Assembly: GCA_964372095.1 (NCBI GenBank)
Contig: CAYJPV010000028.1
Coordinates: 7,543 to 71,542 of the forward strand
Direction of reading: 5' to 3'
Origin: CAYJPV01 sp964372095
Lineage (GTDB): Bacteria > Acidobacteriota > Vicinamibacteria > Vicinamibacterales > JAKQTR01
Length of the DNA: 64,000 bases
The notes under the pieces are model-generated. The model worked only from the letters and a program-made list of their open reading frames with translations. It did no database searches and had not been told where the DNA came from. The position numbers and the translations under genes were made by a program. Within the stretch, counting starts at the first letter, position 1, and each line of letters opens with the position of its first letter. Positions 33,374 to 41,931 of the stretch are shown here, in pieces.

Positions 33374-36145
33374 ATGGTGACTCGTCGTATGAACTGGCGT
33401 CCTGCCGTTGCCGTCGTCTGCTGCTGGCTGGGCCTGAGTGCAGGTCCGAGCGGCGCTGTGCCCCAGCAGCCGGTAAAAGACGATGGGGTGTCGGCGCTGC
33501 TGCGGCGGGTGGAACAGATCATGACCGGGGGCAAGCCCGAGGCGTACTACGAGCTGCTCGGGACCTTTGCCGATCGGACCAGCGCCCGCACCGCCGCACA
33601 ACTGCTCGTCTCGTCCACCATGACCCGCACGGTGCTGCGCGAGCGCGATCGCGTGCCCCTCGACGGTGCCCTGCCCGGCGACGGCTATCGCCTGATGGTC
33701 GAAGCGTTCATCGAATACACGGATCGGGCGCGGGTGTCGACGTGGCGGTTCGACGTGCGGCGCGTGGGTGACGGTGACACCGCCGACGCGTGGGTGATTG
33801 CCGGCCAGCAGCAGATCAGCGTGGTGGACGGTCTGTACCGTCTGTCGCTGAACCGCTCCCGGCAGTACCGGGTGCAGAATCTCGTGCTGCGTTCCGAAGA
33901 CCTCGAAGTCCGGATGCCCAGCGGCCGCATGTTCATCTCGGACACCCAGGAGGGCCCGACGGCGGCCGTCCTGCTGCCGGGGAACGATGCGAGGTTCACG
34001 TTCAAGCCGACGCCAGCCACCGAACGCGAGCAGGTGAAGCTGTTTGCCGGTTCGGAAGACATCACGGACGGTTTCAGCGCGATCTTCCTGCGGCTCAACG
34101 CCCTGGACTTCGGCGAGTTGTTCCCGCCGTCGGCCGTGCAGCTCGAAGCCGTGGACGAAGGTTCGCTGAGACGGGCCGAGTCGGTGTTCCGGGAAGACGT
34201 GAACAAGTCGTTCAGCCTCGACATGGGCGACCTGAGCCGCGACGCCTGGTCGTTGTCGCCGAACAGCGGCGACCTGCTGGCCGAGATTCGTACGCGCCAG
34301 TTCCAGACGATTACGTACGCCAAGTCGAGCGGCGACCCCGAAGACATCACCGTGTTCGACCGGCGCCGGCGCAAAAACATCTCGGTGTACGCGTCGCGCG
34401 ACCACGTGGGCGACCGCGGGCGTTTTTTCGACGAAGACGCGTCAGCCGCGTACGACATCACCGACTATCAGGTCGAAACACGCTTCGAGCCCGAACGTAA
34501 TCAGATCGACGGCAGGACCCGGCTGCGCCTGAAGGTCAGGGATTCGGCGCTCAGCAGCCTGACGCTGAAGCTGGCCGACTCGCTGGCGGTGCGTTCGGTC
34601 TTCAGCCCCGAACTGGGCCGCCTGCTGTTCCTGCGCGTGCGCAATCAGCACAGTCTGGTGGTCAACCTCCCGGCCGTGGCGACACCGGGCGCCGAATTGA
34701 CCCTCGATGTCGAGTACGGCGGGCCGCTGCAGCCGTCGATGATCGAACGCGAGGCGGTCTCGGTCGGCCAGAGCCAGCCGCAGGATCCGTTCACGGCCGA
34801 CCTGCTGGGTATTCCGGGCGAAGCCAGCTGGCTGTTCACCACGCGGACGTACTGGTATCCGCAGTCATCGGTGTCCGACTACGCGCCTGCCGTGCTGCGG
34901 CTGACCGTTCCTGCCGGTTACGGCGTGCTCGCCAGCGGCGAACTGATGGCCGGGTTTCCCAGGACGGTGGCGCCGCCGGACGGCCGCCGGAGTCCGGATC
35001 GGCAGTACGCCTTCTCGGCTCCGCAGCCGCTGCGATACCTGTCGTGCCTGATTACCAAGTTTGTCCGCGCGGGAGCCAGGTCGGTGAACCTGGATTCCGC
35101 CTTGACGACGGTCGGGCCTGACGGGTCCCGCGAATCGGTCCGGCCCGTCCGCCCTGGGGTCTACTACGACGCCCTGTCGCTCTCGGTGGACACCAATCCC
35201 CGGCTCCGCACCCGCGGCGTCCGCATGCTGGACACGGCCGAAGACATCGTCCGCTTCTACGTGAGCCTGGTGGGCGACAGCCCGTATCCCGGCCTCTCTG
35301 TCGGGCTAGTCGAGAAAGAACTGCCCGGGGGCCACAGCCCCGCGTACTTGAGCGTTGTCCACCAGCCGATGCCGCAGGTCAACTTCTCGTGGGGCAACGA
35401 TCCGTCGGCGTTCCAGAACTACCCCGAGTTTTTCGTCGCCCACGAAATCGCACACCAGTGGTGGGGCCAGGCCGTGGGCTGGCGCAGTTACCACGAACAG
35501 TGGATCAGCGAAGGGTTCGCGCAGTACTTCGCGGCGCTGTACGCCCGGCACAGCCGCGGGGAACAGGCCTTTGACGACGTCATGCGCCGTATGGCGAAGT
35601 TTGCCCGCGAGCAGTCGTCTCAAGGCCCGATTTCGCTGGGGTATCGCCTGGGCCACGTCCGCAACGACATGCGGGTGTTCAGGTCGCTGGTCTACAACAA
35701 GGCGGCCGTCGTGCTGCACAACCTGCGGCTGCTGCTGGGCGACGAGGTGTTCTGGCGCGGCCTCCGGCGGTTCTATTTCGACTGGCGTTTCAAGAAAGCC
35801 AGCACCCTGGACGTGCAGCGGGCGTTCGAAGCAGAGAGCGGCCAGGACCTCTCGGTCTATTTCGACGGCTGGATCCACACGTCGGGCATTCCCGTCGTAC
35901 GGTTCTCGTGGGCACGGGACGCCGGCGCAACCGACGCGGCCGCCCTCGTACGATTCGAACAGGTCGGCGCGGTCTTCGACCTGCCGGTCGTCGTCACGCT
36001 CCACTTCGCGGACCGCACCACGCGGGACGTCATCGTGCCCGTCCGCAGCCGCACCACCGAAGTCCGCGTCCCGTTCACCGGCGACCTGCGCGACATCACG
36101 GTCAAGGAAGACGGCACCACGCTGGTCAGTGTGTACAGACAGTAG
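33374..36145 (+). CDS. Secreted M1-family zinc aminopeptidase
   Basis: 923 residues. The N-terminus MVTRRMNWRPAVAVVCCWLGLSAGPSGAVP is a signal peptide (an ATG at 33389 is an alternative start). About 300 N-terminal residues are unlike typical M1 enzymes; an M1 N-domain and catalytic domain follow. Catalytic zinc motif HEIAHQWWGQ near residue 692, with the third ligand in WISEGFAQYFAALY. The usual GAMEN exopeptidase motif is not evident; the equivalent region reads GLVEKELPGGHSPAYLS. Substrates may therefore differ from classic N-terminal amino acids. The C-terminus VYRQ-stop is read from a heptad array. Periplasmic or secreted. Confidence 0.85.
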   Translation: MVTRRMNWRPAVAVVCCWLGLSAGPSGAVPQQPVKDDGVSALLRRVEQIMTGGKPEAYYELLGTFADRTSARTAAQLLVSSTMTRTVLRERDRVPLDGALPGDGYRLMVEAFIEYTDRARVSTWRFDVRRVGDGDTADAWVIAGQQQISVVDGLYRLSLNRSRQYRVQNLVLRSEDLEVRMPSGRMFISDTQEGPTAAVLLPGNDARFTFKPTPATEREQVKLFAGSEDITDGFSAIFLRLNALDFGELFPPSAVQLEAVDEGSLRRAESVFREDVNKSFSLDMGDLSRDAWSLSPNSGDLLAEIRTRQFQTITYAKSSGDPEDITVFDRRRRKNISVYASRDHVGDRGRFFDEDASAAYDITDYQVETRFEPERNQIDGRTRLRLKVRDSALSSLTLKLADSLAVRSVFSPELGRLLFLRVRNQHSLVVNLPAVATPGAELTLDVEYGGPLQPSMIEREAVSVGQSQPQDPFTADLLGIPGEASWLFTTRTYWYPQSSVSDYAPAVLRLTVPAGYGVLASGELMAGFPRTVAPPDGRRSPDRQYAFSAPQPLRYLSCLITKFVRAGARSVNLDSALTTVGPDGSRESVRPVRPGVYYDALSLSVDTNPRLRTRGVRMLDTAEDIVRFYVSLVGDSPYPGLSVGLVEKELPGGHSPAYLSVVHQPMPQVNFSWGNDPSAFQNYPEFFVAHEIAHQWWGQAVGWRSYHEQWISEGFAQYFAALYARHSRGEQAFDDVMRRMAKFAREQSSQGPISLGYRLGHVRNDMRVFRSLVYNKAAVVLHNLRLLLGDEVFWRGLRRFYFDWRFKKASTLDVQRAFEAESGQDLSVYFDGWIHTSGIPVVRFSWARDAGATDAAALVRFEQVGAVFDLPVVVTLHFADRTTRDVIVPVRSRTTEVRVPFTGDLRDITVKEDGTTLVSVYRQ

Positions 36146-36333
36146 GCTTGCGGCTTGCGGCTTGCGGCCTTGCCTACAGACAGTAGGGGTTCGGGGTTCG
36201 GGGCTTGGGGCTTGGGGCTCGCGAGTCGGGAGTCGGAGGGGGGACATCCCCTGTCTTTCCCCAACCCCCAATCCCCAACCCCCAATCCCCAGCCCCTAGC
36301 CTCTAGCCTCTAGCCCCTAGTATCATCGTCCCC
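36146..36333. repeat. Heptad arrays and a GGGGGACATCCCC palindrome
   Basis: CTTGCGG units (36148-36170), GGGGTTC/GGGGCTT units (36186-36222), GGGGGACATCCCCTG near 36239 (similar to the MITE ends), CCCCAAC/CCCCAAT units (36258-36292) and CTAGCCT units (36293-36319), ending just before the nuoG-like start. Confidence 0.8.
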
Positions 36334-38130
36334 ATGGAAACCGTGACGCTGACCATCGACGGTCGCCCGTTGACCGTCCCCAAGGGTACGACCATTCTGC
36401 AGGCCGCCCTGGACAACGGGATCTCGATTCCTTACTACTGCTACCATCCCGGCCTCGGCGTCGACGGCTCCTGCCGCGTGTGTATCGTCAAGGTCGAGAA
36501 GATGCCCAAGCTGCAGACGTCGTGCTCGACGGTCTGCACGGATGGCATGGTCGTCGATACGAGCGGCAAAGACGTGGTGGACGCGCGGGCGTCCGTCTTT
36601 GAGTTCCTGCTGATCAATCATCCCCTCGACTGTCCGGTCTGCGACAAGGGCGGCGAATGCCCCCTGCAGGACTTTTCGTATACGTTCGGGCCCAAGGGCA
36701 GCCGCATGGAGTTCCCGCGGCGCACCTTCGATGGTGAGGGCGTCAAGGCCGACGTGGATTTCGGCCCCACGCTGATGCTGAACCGCAACCGCTGCATCCT
36801 GTGCACGCGCTGCGTGCGGTTCATGCGCGAGATCGACACCGACGCCCAGATTTCGGTCGTGGACCGCGGGTACGCCAGCGAGATCTCCACCTTCGAGGAA
36901 CACGGGGTCCACTCGCTGCTGTCGGGCAACCTGATGGACGTCTGTCCGGTGGGCGCGATCACGACGCGCGACTACCGGTTCAAGTCGCGGCCGTGGGACA
37001 ACCCGCTGGCGGTTGATACGATTTGCACGTCCTGCTCGAAAGGCTGCAATACGACCGCGTGGCTGAAAGCCAAGCCCGAATGGGCCAAAGGCGCCCAGTT
37101 GATCCGGATGACGCCGCGTTACAACGCCGACGTCAACGGCTACTGGATGTGCGACATCGGGCGGTTCGGATATCACTGGCTCGAAGGCGACACCCGGCTG
37201 ACGACGCCGGCGGTCCGCCAGGCCTCCGGAGAGCAGGCGCCTGCGACGTGGGCCGCAGCGCTGGGCCGTGTGCGCGAAGCCCTGGCGCCGGTGCTCAAAG
37301 AAAACGCGGCGTCGTTCAGGATGGTTGTGTCGGCCCACGCGTCCACGGAGGAGCTTTTCCTCGTGCGCGAACTGGTGCGCCGCGTGCAGGGCACCTCCGC
37401 CGAACGCCTCGTGTCGGTCTCCTGGCGCAATACCCGGAAGAATCAGCCGGCGCACACGACGTTCGTCGTGCCCGAAGTGGACGCGCCCAACGTTGCCGGC
37501 GCCCGCGACATCGGGTTTGCCGCGCCGCCTGATGCCGATGGCGCCGGATCGCTGAACGGCCTGCGCTCGGCTGTGGATGCCGGGGCGGTCAAGGCGGTGT
37601 ACGTCGTGGATCCGGGACCCGCCAGCCTGATGGGCGACATGGCCTGGCTCGCGGAGGCGCGCACCTCGGGCAAGATCACGTTCCTGGCCGTCCAGGGGGT
37701 TGAGGCGTCGGTCCTGACCGCCGCCGCAGACGTCATCCTGCCGGGCGCGGCAACAGCCGAAAAGGAGGCCCTGTTCACCAACGACAAGGGCCTCGTGCAG
37801 ACGACGGCACGTGTGTTGACCGCCCCCGGCGACGCGCGCGAAGACTGGCAGATCCTCGTGGACCTGGCAGCCGAGCTGGGCGCGCCCCTCGACTGGACGA
37901 CGCCGGCGACCATCCGGGCGGCCCTGGCACACGCCCTGGCGGGTAACCCGGCGTACGCGGGCATCGAGAACCTCACGTTCTCGCGGCCGGTGTCGGCACG
38001 CACCTGGCTGCAGTCGTCGAATCCGTCCGAGCGCTGGAAGTGGGATCACGCGTTCCAGGACAATCCGCCGGTCAAGGGCGAGCCGCAGGTCGTGCGCGCG
38101 GAGCTGATCAACGCGATCCTGAAGAAGTAG
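36334..38130 (+). CDS. nuoG: NADH-quinone oxidoreductase subunit G-like iron-sulfur protein (orphan)
   Basis: 598 residues. N-terminal 2Fe-2S ferredoxin domain (YYCYHPGLGVDGSCRVCIVK, then LQTSCST), the His-Cys3 4Fe-4S motif HPLDCPVCDKGGECPLQD, a second cluster site CILCTRCVRF...CPVGAIT, and CTSCSKGC at the start of a molybdopterin-oxidoreductase-like region that is shorter than in E. coli NuoG (908 residues). In complex I this subunit passes electrons from the FMN site to the quinone arm. No other nuo gene is present within 25 kb on either side, so it belongs to a split nuo set or another NAD(P)H-dependent complex. Confidence 0.87.
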   Translation: METVTLTIDGRPLTVPKGTTILQAALDNGISIPYYCYHPGLGVDGSCRVCIVKVEKMPKLQTSCSTVCTDGMVVDTSGKDVVDARASVFEFLLINHPLDCPVCDKGGECPLQDFSYTFGPKGSRMEFPRRTFDGEGVKADVDFGPTLMLNRNRCILCTRCVRFMREIDTDAQISVVDRGYASEISTFEEHGVHSLLSGNLMDVCPVGAITTRDYRFKSRPWDNPLAVDTICTSCSKGCNTTAWLKAKPEWAKGAQLIRMTPRYNADVNGYWMCDIGRFGYHWLEGDTRLTTPAVRQASGEQAPATWAAALGRVREALAPVLKENAASFRMVVSAHASTEELFLVRELVRRVQGTSAERLVSVSWRNTRKNQPAHTTFVVPEVDAPNVAGARDIGFAAPPDADGAGSLNGLRSAVDAGAVKAVYVVDPGPASLMGDMAWLAEARTSGKITFLAVQGVEASVLTAAADVILPGAATAEKEALFTNDKGLVQTTARVLTAPGDAREDWQILVDLAAELGAPLDWTTPATIRAALAHALAGNPAYAGIENLTFSRPVSARTWLQSSNPSERWKWDHAFQDNPPVKGEPQVVRAELINAILKK

Positions 38131-38170
38131 GCGGGCCGGCGGGCACGGGATACGCGGGCGGGAGGTCTCC

Positions 38171-39388
38171 ATGAAGAGTCTGGTGCTGCGGTCGATCGTC
38201 GTGCTCGCGGTCGTCGTGGCCGTTGCCGGCGCGGCGTTCAAGGTGTGGGGCATCGAGCAGCAGGCCGCCCTCGAGCGGGACGCGGCGGACTTGTTCGAGC
38301 GCCAGGCGCGTCAGCTGACGCGAGGCCTGGCCGAGCTGCGCGTGGCCCTGCAGGCGTACGTGGCCGACGGCCAGATCGTGGAATCCTGGCAGAAGACCGC
38401 CGCCGACCTCTACCAGGCATCGTCGGCCCAGGCCACCGCGCTGCGCGGCCTGACCCGCTCGCCCGAAGGCCAGGGCGCGGTGGAAGGCGCCCTCGAAGGC
38501 GTGGCGTCCCTCGCCAGAACCGAGACACGCGCCCGCGAGTTCCTGGCGTCGTCACAGCGGCTGTCGGCGTCGGACGTCGTCTTCGCGGAAGCGGCGCCGC
38601 AGATCGCCCGCGTCGTCACCGCCGTCGATACCGCCAGGGGCCACGAAAGCGTCTACACGGCCACCCGCCTCGAAGCCCAGAGAGTCGAGCAACTCTGGTG
38701 GCTCGGCGGCGCGGCCGCCGTGGCGCTGCTCGCGCTCGTGTTGCTGCTGCCGGTTCCCAGGGCGTCGGCCGCACTTGATCAGACGGGCGACGCTGACGGC
38801 GAGCAGCCGGGTTCGAGCCTGGGCATCGGCCACATCCCGCCAGCCCACGGCCGGCCGGATCACGCGGGGACACAGGCCGGGAACGCGGCGATTCGCCCCG
38901 AACGCCAGGCGGCGGCCGACAGTCAGGTCATCAGCCTGCCCGCCACCGCCGACCTGTGCAGCGCCCTCGCCAGGGTCCAGGAGCCGCGAGAGCTGCCCGC
39001 CCTGCTGGAGCAGGCGGCGACGGTCCTGCACGCCGACGGGATTGTCGTGTGGATGCCCGACGGTCCTGGCGGCATGCTGCGCCCGGCCCTCGCCCAGGGA
39101 TATTCGCCGCTGACGATTACGCGGATGGGCATGATCCCCGTGGACTCCGACAACGCCACCGCCGAGGCGTTCAGGACACGCACGACGCAGAGTATTGCGC
39201 CGGACGGTGACCAGTCGGGCGCCGTGGCGGCGCCGCTGGTGACCGCTGACGGGTGTTCGGGTGTCATGGCGGCCGAGATCAAGGCGGGCACGCCCGTCGA
39301 ACCCGCTCGCGCCGCGGCCGCCATCATTGCTGCCCAGTTGTCGATGCTGATTTCTCCCACCAGCCCGCCGCCGTCGGTGACCGGATGA
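38171..39388 (+). CDS. Membrane sensor protein with C-terminal GAF-like domain
   Basis: 405 residues. Membrane helix 1 (about 5-25), a helical periplasmic region of about 150 residues (LTRGLAELRVALQAYVADGQ, like four-helix-bundle sensors), helix 2 (VEQLWWLGGAAAVALLALVLLLP in part, about 175-195), a low-complexity linker, then a GAF-like domain (about 265-395: ALARVQEPRELPALLEQAATVLHADGIVVWMPD in parts). No kinase, cyclase or phosphatase domain follows, so output must pass to a partner; the HPt gene that overlaps its stop (ATGA) is the obvious candidate. GGAGG is 6 bp upstream of the ATG. Confidence 0.75.
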   Translation: MKSLVLRSIVVLAVVVAVAGAAFKVWGIEQQAALERDAADLFERQARQLTRGLAELRVALQAYVADGQIVESWQKTAADLYQASSAQATALRGLTRSPEGQGAVEGALEGVASLARTETRAREFLASSQRLSASDVVFAEAAPQIARVVTAVDTARGHESVYTATRLEAQRVEQLWWLGGAAAVALLALVLLLPVPRASAALDQTGDADGEQPGSSLGIGHIPPAHGRPDHAGTQAGNAAIRPERQAAADSQVISLPATADLCSALARVQEPRELPALLEQAATVLHADGIVVWMPDGPGGMLRPALAQGYSPLTITRMGMIPVDSDNATAEAFRTRTTQSIAPDGDQSGAVAAPLVTADGCSGVMAAEIKAGTPVEPARAAAAIIAAQLSMLISPTSPPPSVTG

Positions 39389-39774
39389 CGCCCGACGATC
39401 CGGTCCTCGATCCGGACGTCCTGGCAGGGCTCGAACAGCTGGGGGTCGAATCGGACAACTCCGAGTTCATGGCGCAGCTGTTCGGCCTGTTCGCGTCCAA
39501 CGCTCCGGGCCGGTTCGAACGGATCACCCTCGCCGTGTCGGCCCGTGACGGCGCCACCCTCGAGAGCCTGGCGCACACGCTGAAGAGCAATTGCGCCATG
39601 CTGGGCGCCGCAAAGATGGCTGCCTACTGCCGGGATCTCGAGGCGATGGGAGAACGGCAGGCCTTCGACGAAGCGGCCGCCCTCCTGCCTGCGGCGGCGG
39701 CGGAATTCGCGCGTGTCTCACGCGCGGTAGCGGAACGGGCGTCCAACACACCTCGGCCTGACGCCCTCGCGTGA
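39385..39774 (+). CDS. Histidine-phosphotransfer (HPt) domain protein
   Basis: 129 residues from the ATG at 39385, which overlaps the sensor stop as ATGA. The HPt four-helix pattern is clear: FMAQLFGLFASNAPGRFERI, then LESLAHTLKSNCAMLGAAKMAAYC with the phospho-accepting histidine in AHTLKSN. It relays phosphate between receiver domains. The nearest receivers are in the 44674-46700 island, about 5 kb downstream. Confidence 0.88.
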   Translation: MTPDDPVLDPDVLAGLEQLGVESDNSEFMAQLFGLFASNAPGRFERITLAVSARDGATLESLAHTLKSNCAMLGAAKMAAYCRDLEAMGERQAFDEAAALLPAAAAEFARVSRAVAERASNTPRPDALA

Positions 39775-39869
39775 AGCGCAACGGCTCGTCGAGCGTCGTC
39801 GATCTCTCGCGCCTGGTGCAGTCGGATCGCGAGAAGGCCGAGTGGGACGCGGCCGTCGTCCCGGCGTGA
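39771..39869 (+). CDS. Possible small protein overlapping the HPt stop (hypothetical)
   Basis: A 32-codon frame starting at a GTG that overlaps the HPt stop as GTGA, reading KRNGSSSVVDLSRLVQSDRE then KAEWDAAVVPA. The overlap repeats the coupling seen just upstream (ATGA), and the codons are GC-rich at third positions. No homology known to me; it may be chance. Confidence 0.3.
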   Translation: MKRNGSSSVVDLSRLVQSDREKAEWDAAVVPA

Positions 39870-39935
39870 CACGGGCCTGCTTGCTCGCGAGACGGCTCCG
39901 CGGCGGGCATCTGCGATTCAGTCTCACGCGAGACC

Positions 39936-39951
39936 TGGCACGCCGGATGCT
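39936..39951 (+). promoter_or_regulatory. Candidate sigma-54 promoter upstream of the multiheme cytochrome
   Basis: TGGCACGCCGGATGCT: GG and GC are exactly 10 bases apart, as required for -24/-12 elements, and only one base departs from TGGCACG-N4-TTGCW. The transcription start would be near 39962, leaving a leader of about 75 nt before the cytochrome ATG. No enhancer-binding site or sigma-54 activator gene is identified in the window. Confidence 0.5.
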
Positions 39952-40035
39952 AGACTCGTCCCGTCAACAGCTCAACTGACATCGCGTGCGGCCCCCTGAC
40001 TGCATCGGTGTCTCCGGTGCGCGACGTGAGGGGCC

Positions 40036-41916
40036 ATGGAACGCGAGACCCAGGTTGCAGGGATGGCGGCAGCCGTGCGTCACACGATCGTCGGTGTTGT
40101 CCTGACGCTCGTGGTGATGTTTCCGGGGGCGGGGGCGGCGTCTGCCCAGATCGGACAACTGGTATCCCCGGGGCCGCTCGCGAAGGCGCACGCCAGCCTC
40201 GAAGGCGCCGACAACTGCCAGAAGTGCCACGAACCGGGACGGAAGGTTACGCCGGCACTGTGCCTCTCGTGCCACAAGCCTGTCGCCGAACGGATTCGCC
40301 AGAAGAGAGGCGTCCATCGCGAGGTCACGGACGATTGCACGGGTTGTCACGTCGAGCATCAGGGCGTGGACGGTGAATTGCGACCGTTCGATCAAGCCGG
40401 CTTCGACCACGCCACCGAGACCACCTTCCCTCTTGATGGGAAACATGCCCCGATCGCGAAGCAGTGCGCCAGGTGTCACAGGTCGCGGTCATTCCTGACC
40501 GCGCTACCATCGTGTAATTCCTGCCATGCCGATGTGCACAGAGGAACGTTGGGTGCCGACTGCCGGACCTGCCATCCGACGACGGCGGCGTGGCGGGTCA
40601 TCTCGCGGGCGTTCCACAAGGCCGGCGTCTTCCCCCTGGAGGGACGGCACCTGGCTGTCGACTGCTCGAGTTGCCACCTGAACGGCGTCATCAAGGGCAC
40701 GCCGACCAGGTGTTACGACTGTCACTGGGTCAGACGGCAGGACGACCGGTACCGCACCCGGCTCGGCAGCGACTGCGGCAGTTGCCATCGTCCTGTGTCG
40801 TGGACTGCCGTGACCTGGGATCATGGGACATTCACGGGTCTGCCGCTGAGCCCCGTGCACCGCGCGCTGGGTTGCGACGGGTGCCACAAGAACCAGACGT
40901 TCCAACGCGGCGACGTGACCTGCTACTCGTGCCACGCCGAGGACTACCAGAAGGCCAAGGACCCGAACCACATCACGGCCGGGTTCCCGACGGCCTGCGA
41001 AGCCTGCCACCGCGCGTCACACACGTCGTGGTCGCAGACCACCTTCAACCACGGTGCCTATTTCCCGCTGTCAGGGGCGCACGCCACGCAGGCGTGTGCC
41101 GCGTGCCACAAGAACAACGTGTACAAGGGCACGCCGCGCGACTGCGTCGGTTGCCACCGCGCGAATTACGACCGGACCACGAATCCGAACCACGTCGCGG
41201 CCGGGTTCCCGACGGCGTGTGAGCCGTGCCATCGGGCGTCGGATGCCCGTTGGACCGGGGCGTCGCTCAACCACAACACGTACTTCGCGCTGGCCGGGGT
41301 CCACGCCACGCAGGCGTGTGCCGCGTGCCACAAGAACAACGTCTACAAGGGCACGCCGCGCGACTGCGTCGGCTGCCACCGCGCGAATTACGACCGGACC
41401 ACGAATCCCAACCACGTCGCCGCCGGATTCCCGACCACCTGCGAACAATGTCACAGTGCGTCGGCGCCCACGTGGTCGTCGAGTTTTAATCACAACGCCA
41501 TCTTCCCGCTGCTGGGCAGGCACCTCACGGCGTCGTGTACGTCGTGTCACCGGAACAACGTCTACAAGGGCACCGCGCGCGAGTGTTATCCGTGCCACAG
41601 CACGCAGTACGACGCGACGGTCAGCCCGAACCACCGGGCTGCGGGGTTCCCGACGGGCTGCGACGCGTGCCACAAGGCCTCGGACACGGCCTGGAATCAG
41701 GGGAAGTTCAACCACACGTGGTTCCCGATCACGTCGGGCGACCACGCCGGCCGGCAGTGCGTCGAGTGCCACCAGAACCCGGGCAATTACAAGGTGTTCC
41801 AGTGCACGACGGCTTGCCATACGCAGAGTGAAATGGACAGCGAGCACCGCGGGCGCGCGGGTTACCGGTACGATTCGGCCGCCTGCTACAGCTGCCACCC
41901 CACGGGCCGGGAATAG
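40036..41916 (+). CDS. 24-heme c-type cytochrome, exported
   Basis: 626 residues; signal peptide roughly 14-37 (HTIVGVVLTLVVMFPGAGAA...AQ). I count 23 CxxCH sites plus one CxxxCH (CTTACH near the C-terminus), so up to 24 covalent hemes, about one per 26 residues. Most belong to a 73-74-residue repeat: CAACHKNNVYKGTPRDCVGC...NHVAAGFPTACEPCHRA. GAGGGG precedes the ATG; an ATG at 40063 is an alternative. An outer-membrane barrel gene follows after 15 bp, so the pair may conduct electrons across the envelope. Located in the periplasm or on the cell surface. Confidence 0.93.
   Translation: MERETQVAGMAAAVRHTIVGVVLTLVVMFPGAGAASAQIGQLVSPGPLAKAHASLEGADNCQKCHEPGRKVTPALCLSCHKPVAERIRQKRGVHREVTDDCTGCHVEHQGVDGELRPFDQAGFDHATETTFPLDGKHAPIAKQCARCHRSRSFLTALPSCNSCHADVHRGTLGADCRTCHPTTAAWRVISRAFHKAGVFPLEGRHLAVDCSSCHLNGVIKGTPTRCYDCHWVRRQDDRYRTRLGSDCGSCHRPVSWTAVTWDHGTFTGLPLSPVHRALGCDGCHKNQTFQRGDVTCYSCHAEDYQKAKDPNHITAGFPTACEACHRASHTSWSQTTFNHGAYFPLSGAHATQACAACHKNNVYKGTPRDCVGCHRANYDRTTNPNHVAAGFPTACEPCHRASDARWTGASLNHNTYFALAGVHATQACAACHKNNVYKGTPRDCVGCHRANYDRTTNPNHVAAGFPTTCEQCHSASAPTWSSSFNHNAIFPLLGRHLTASCTSCHRNNVYKGTARECYPCHSTQYDATVSPNHRAAGFPTGCDACHKASDTAWNQGKFNHTWFPITSGDHAGRQCVECHQNPGNYKVFQCTTACHTQSEMDSEHRGRAGYRYDSAACYSCHPTGRE
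41080..41520 (+). repeat. Intragenic tandem duplication (about 222 bp) in the cytochrome gene
   Basis: Two units, 41080-41301 and 41302-41520, are nearly identical at DNA level over their first 130 bases (CACGCCACGCAGGCGTGTGC onward). Diverged copies lie on either side. They encode the 73-74-residue three-heme module, indicating recent in-frame duplication. Confidence 0.85.
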
Positions 41917-41931
41917 CGGGGGAGACCACCG

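Noticed and set aside
39870..40035. GEMM/cyclic-dinucleotide riboswitch before the cytochrome, as known in Geobacter
   Set aside because: The conserved GEMM core and tetraloop-receptor sequences are not present in the leader.
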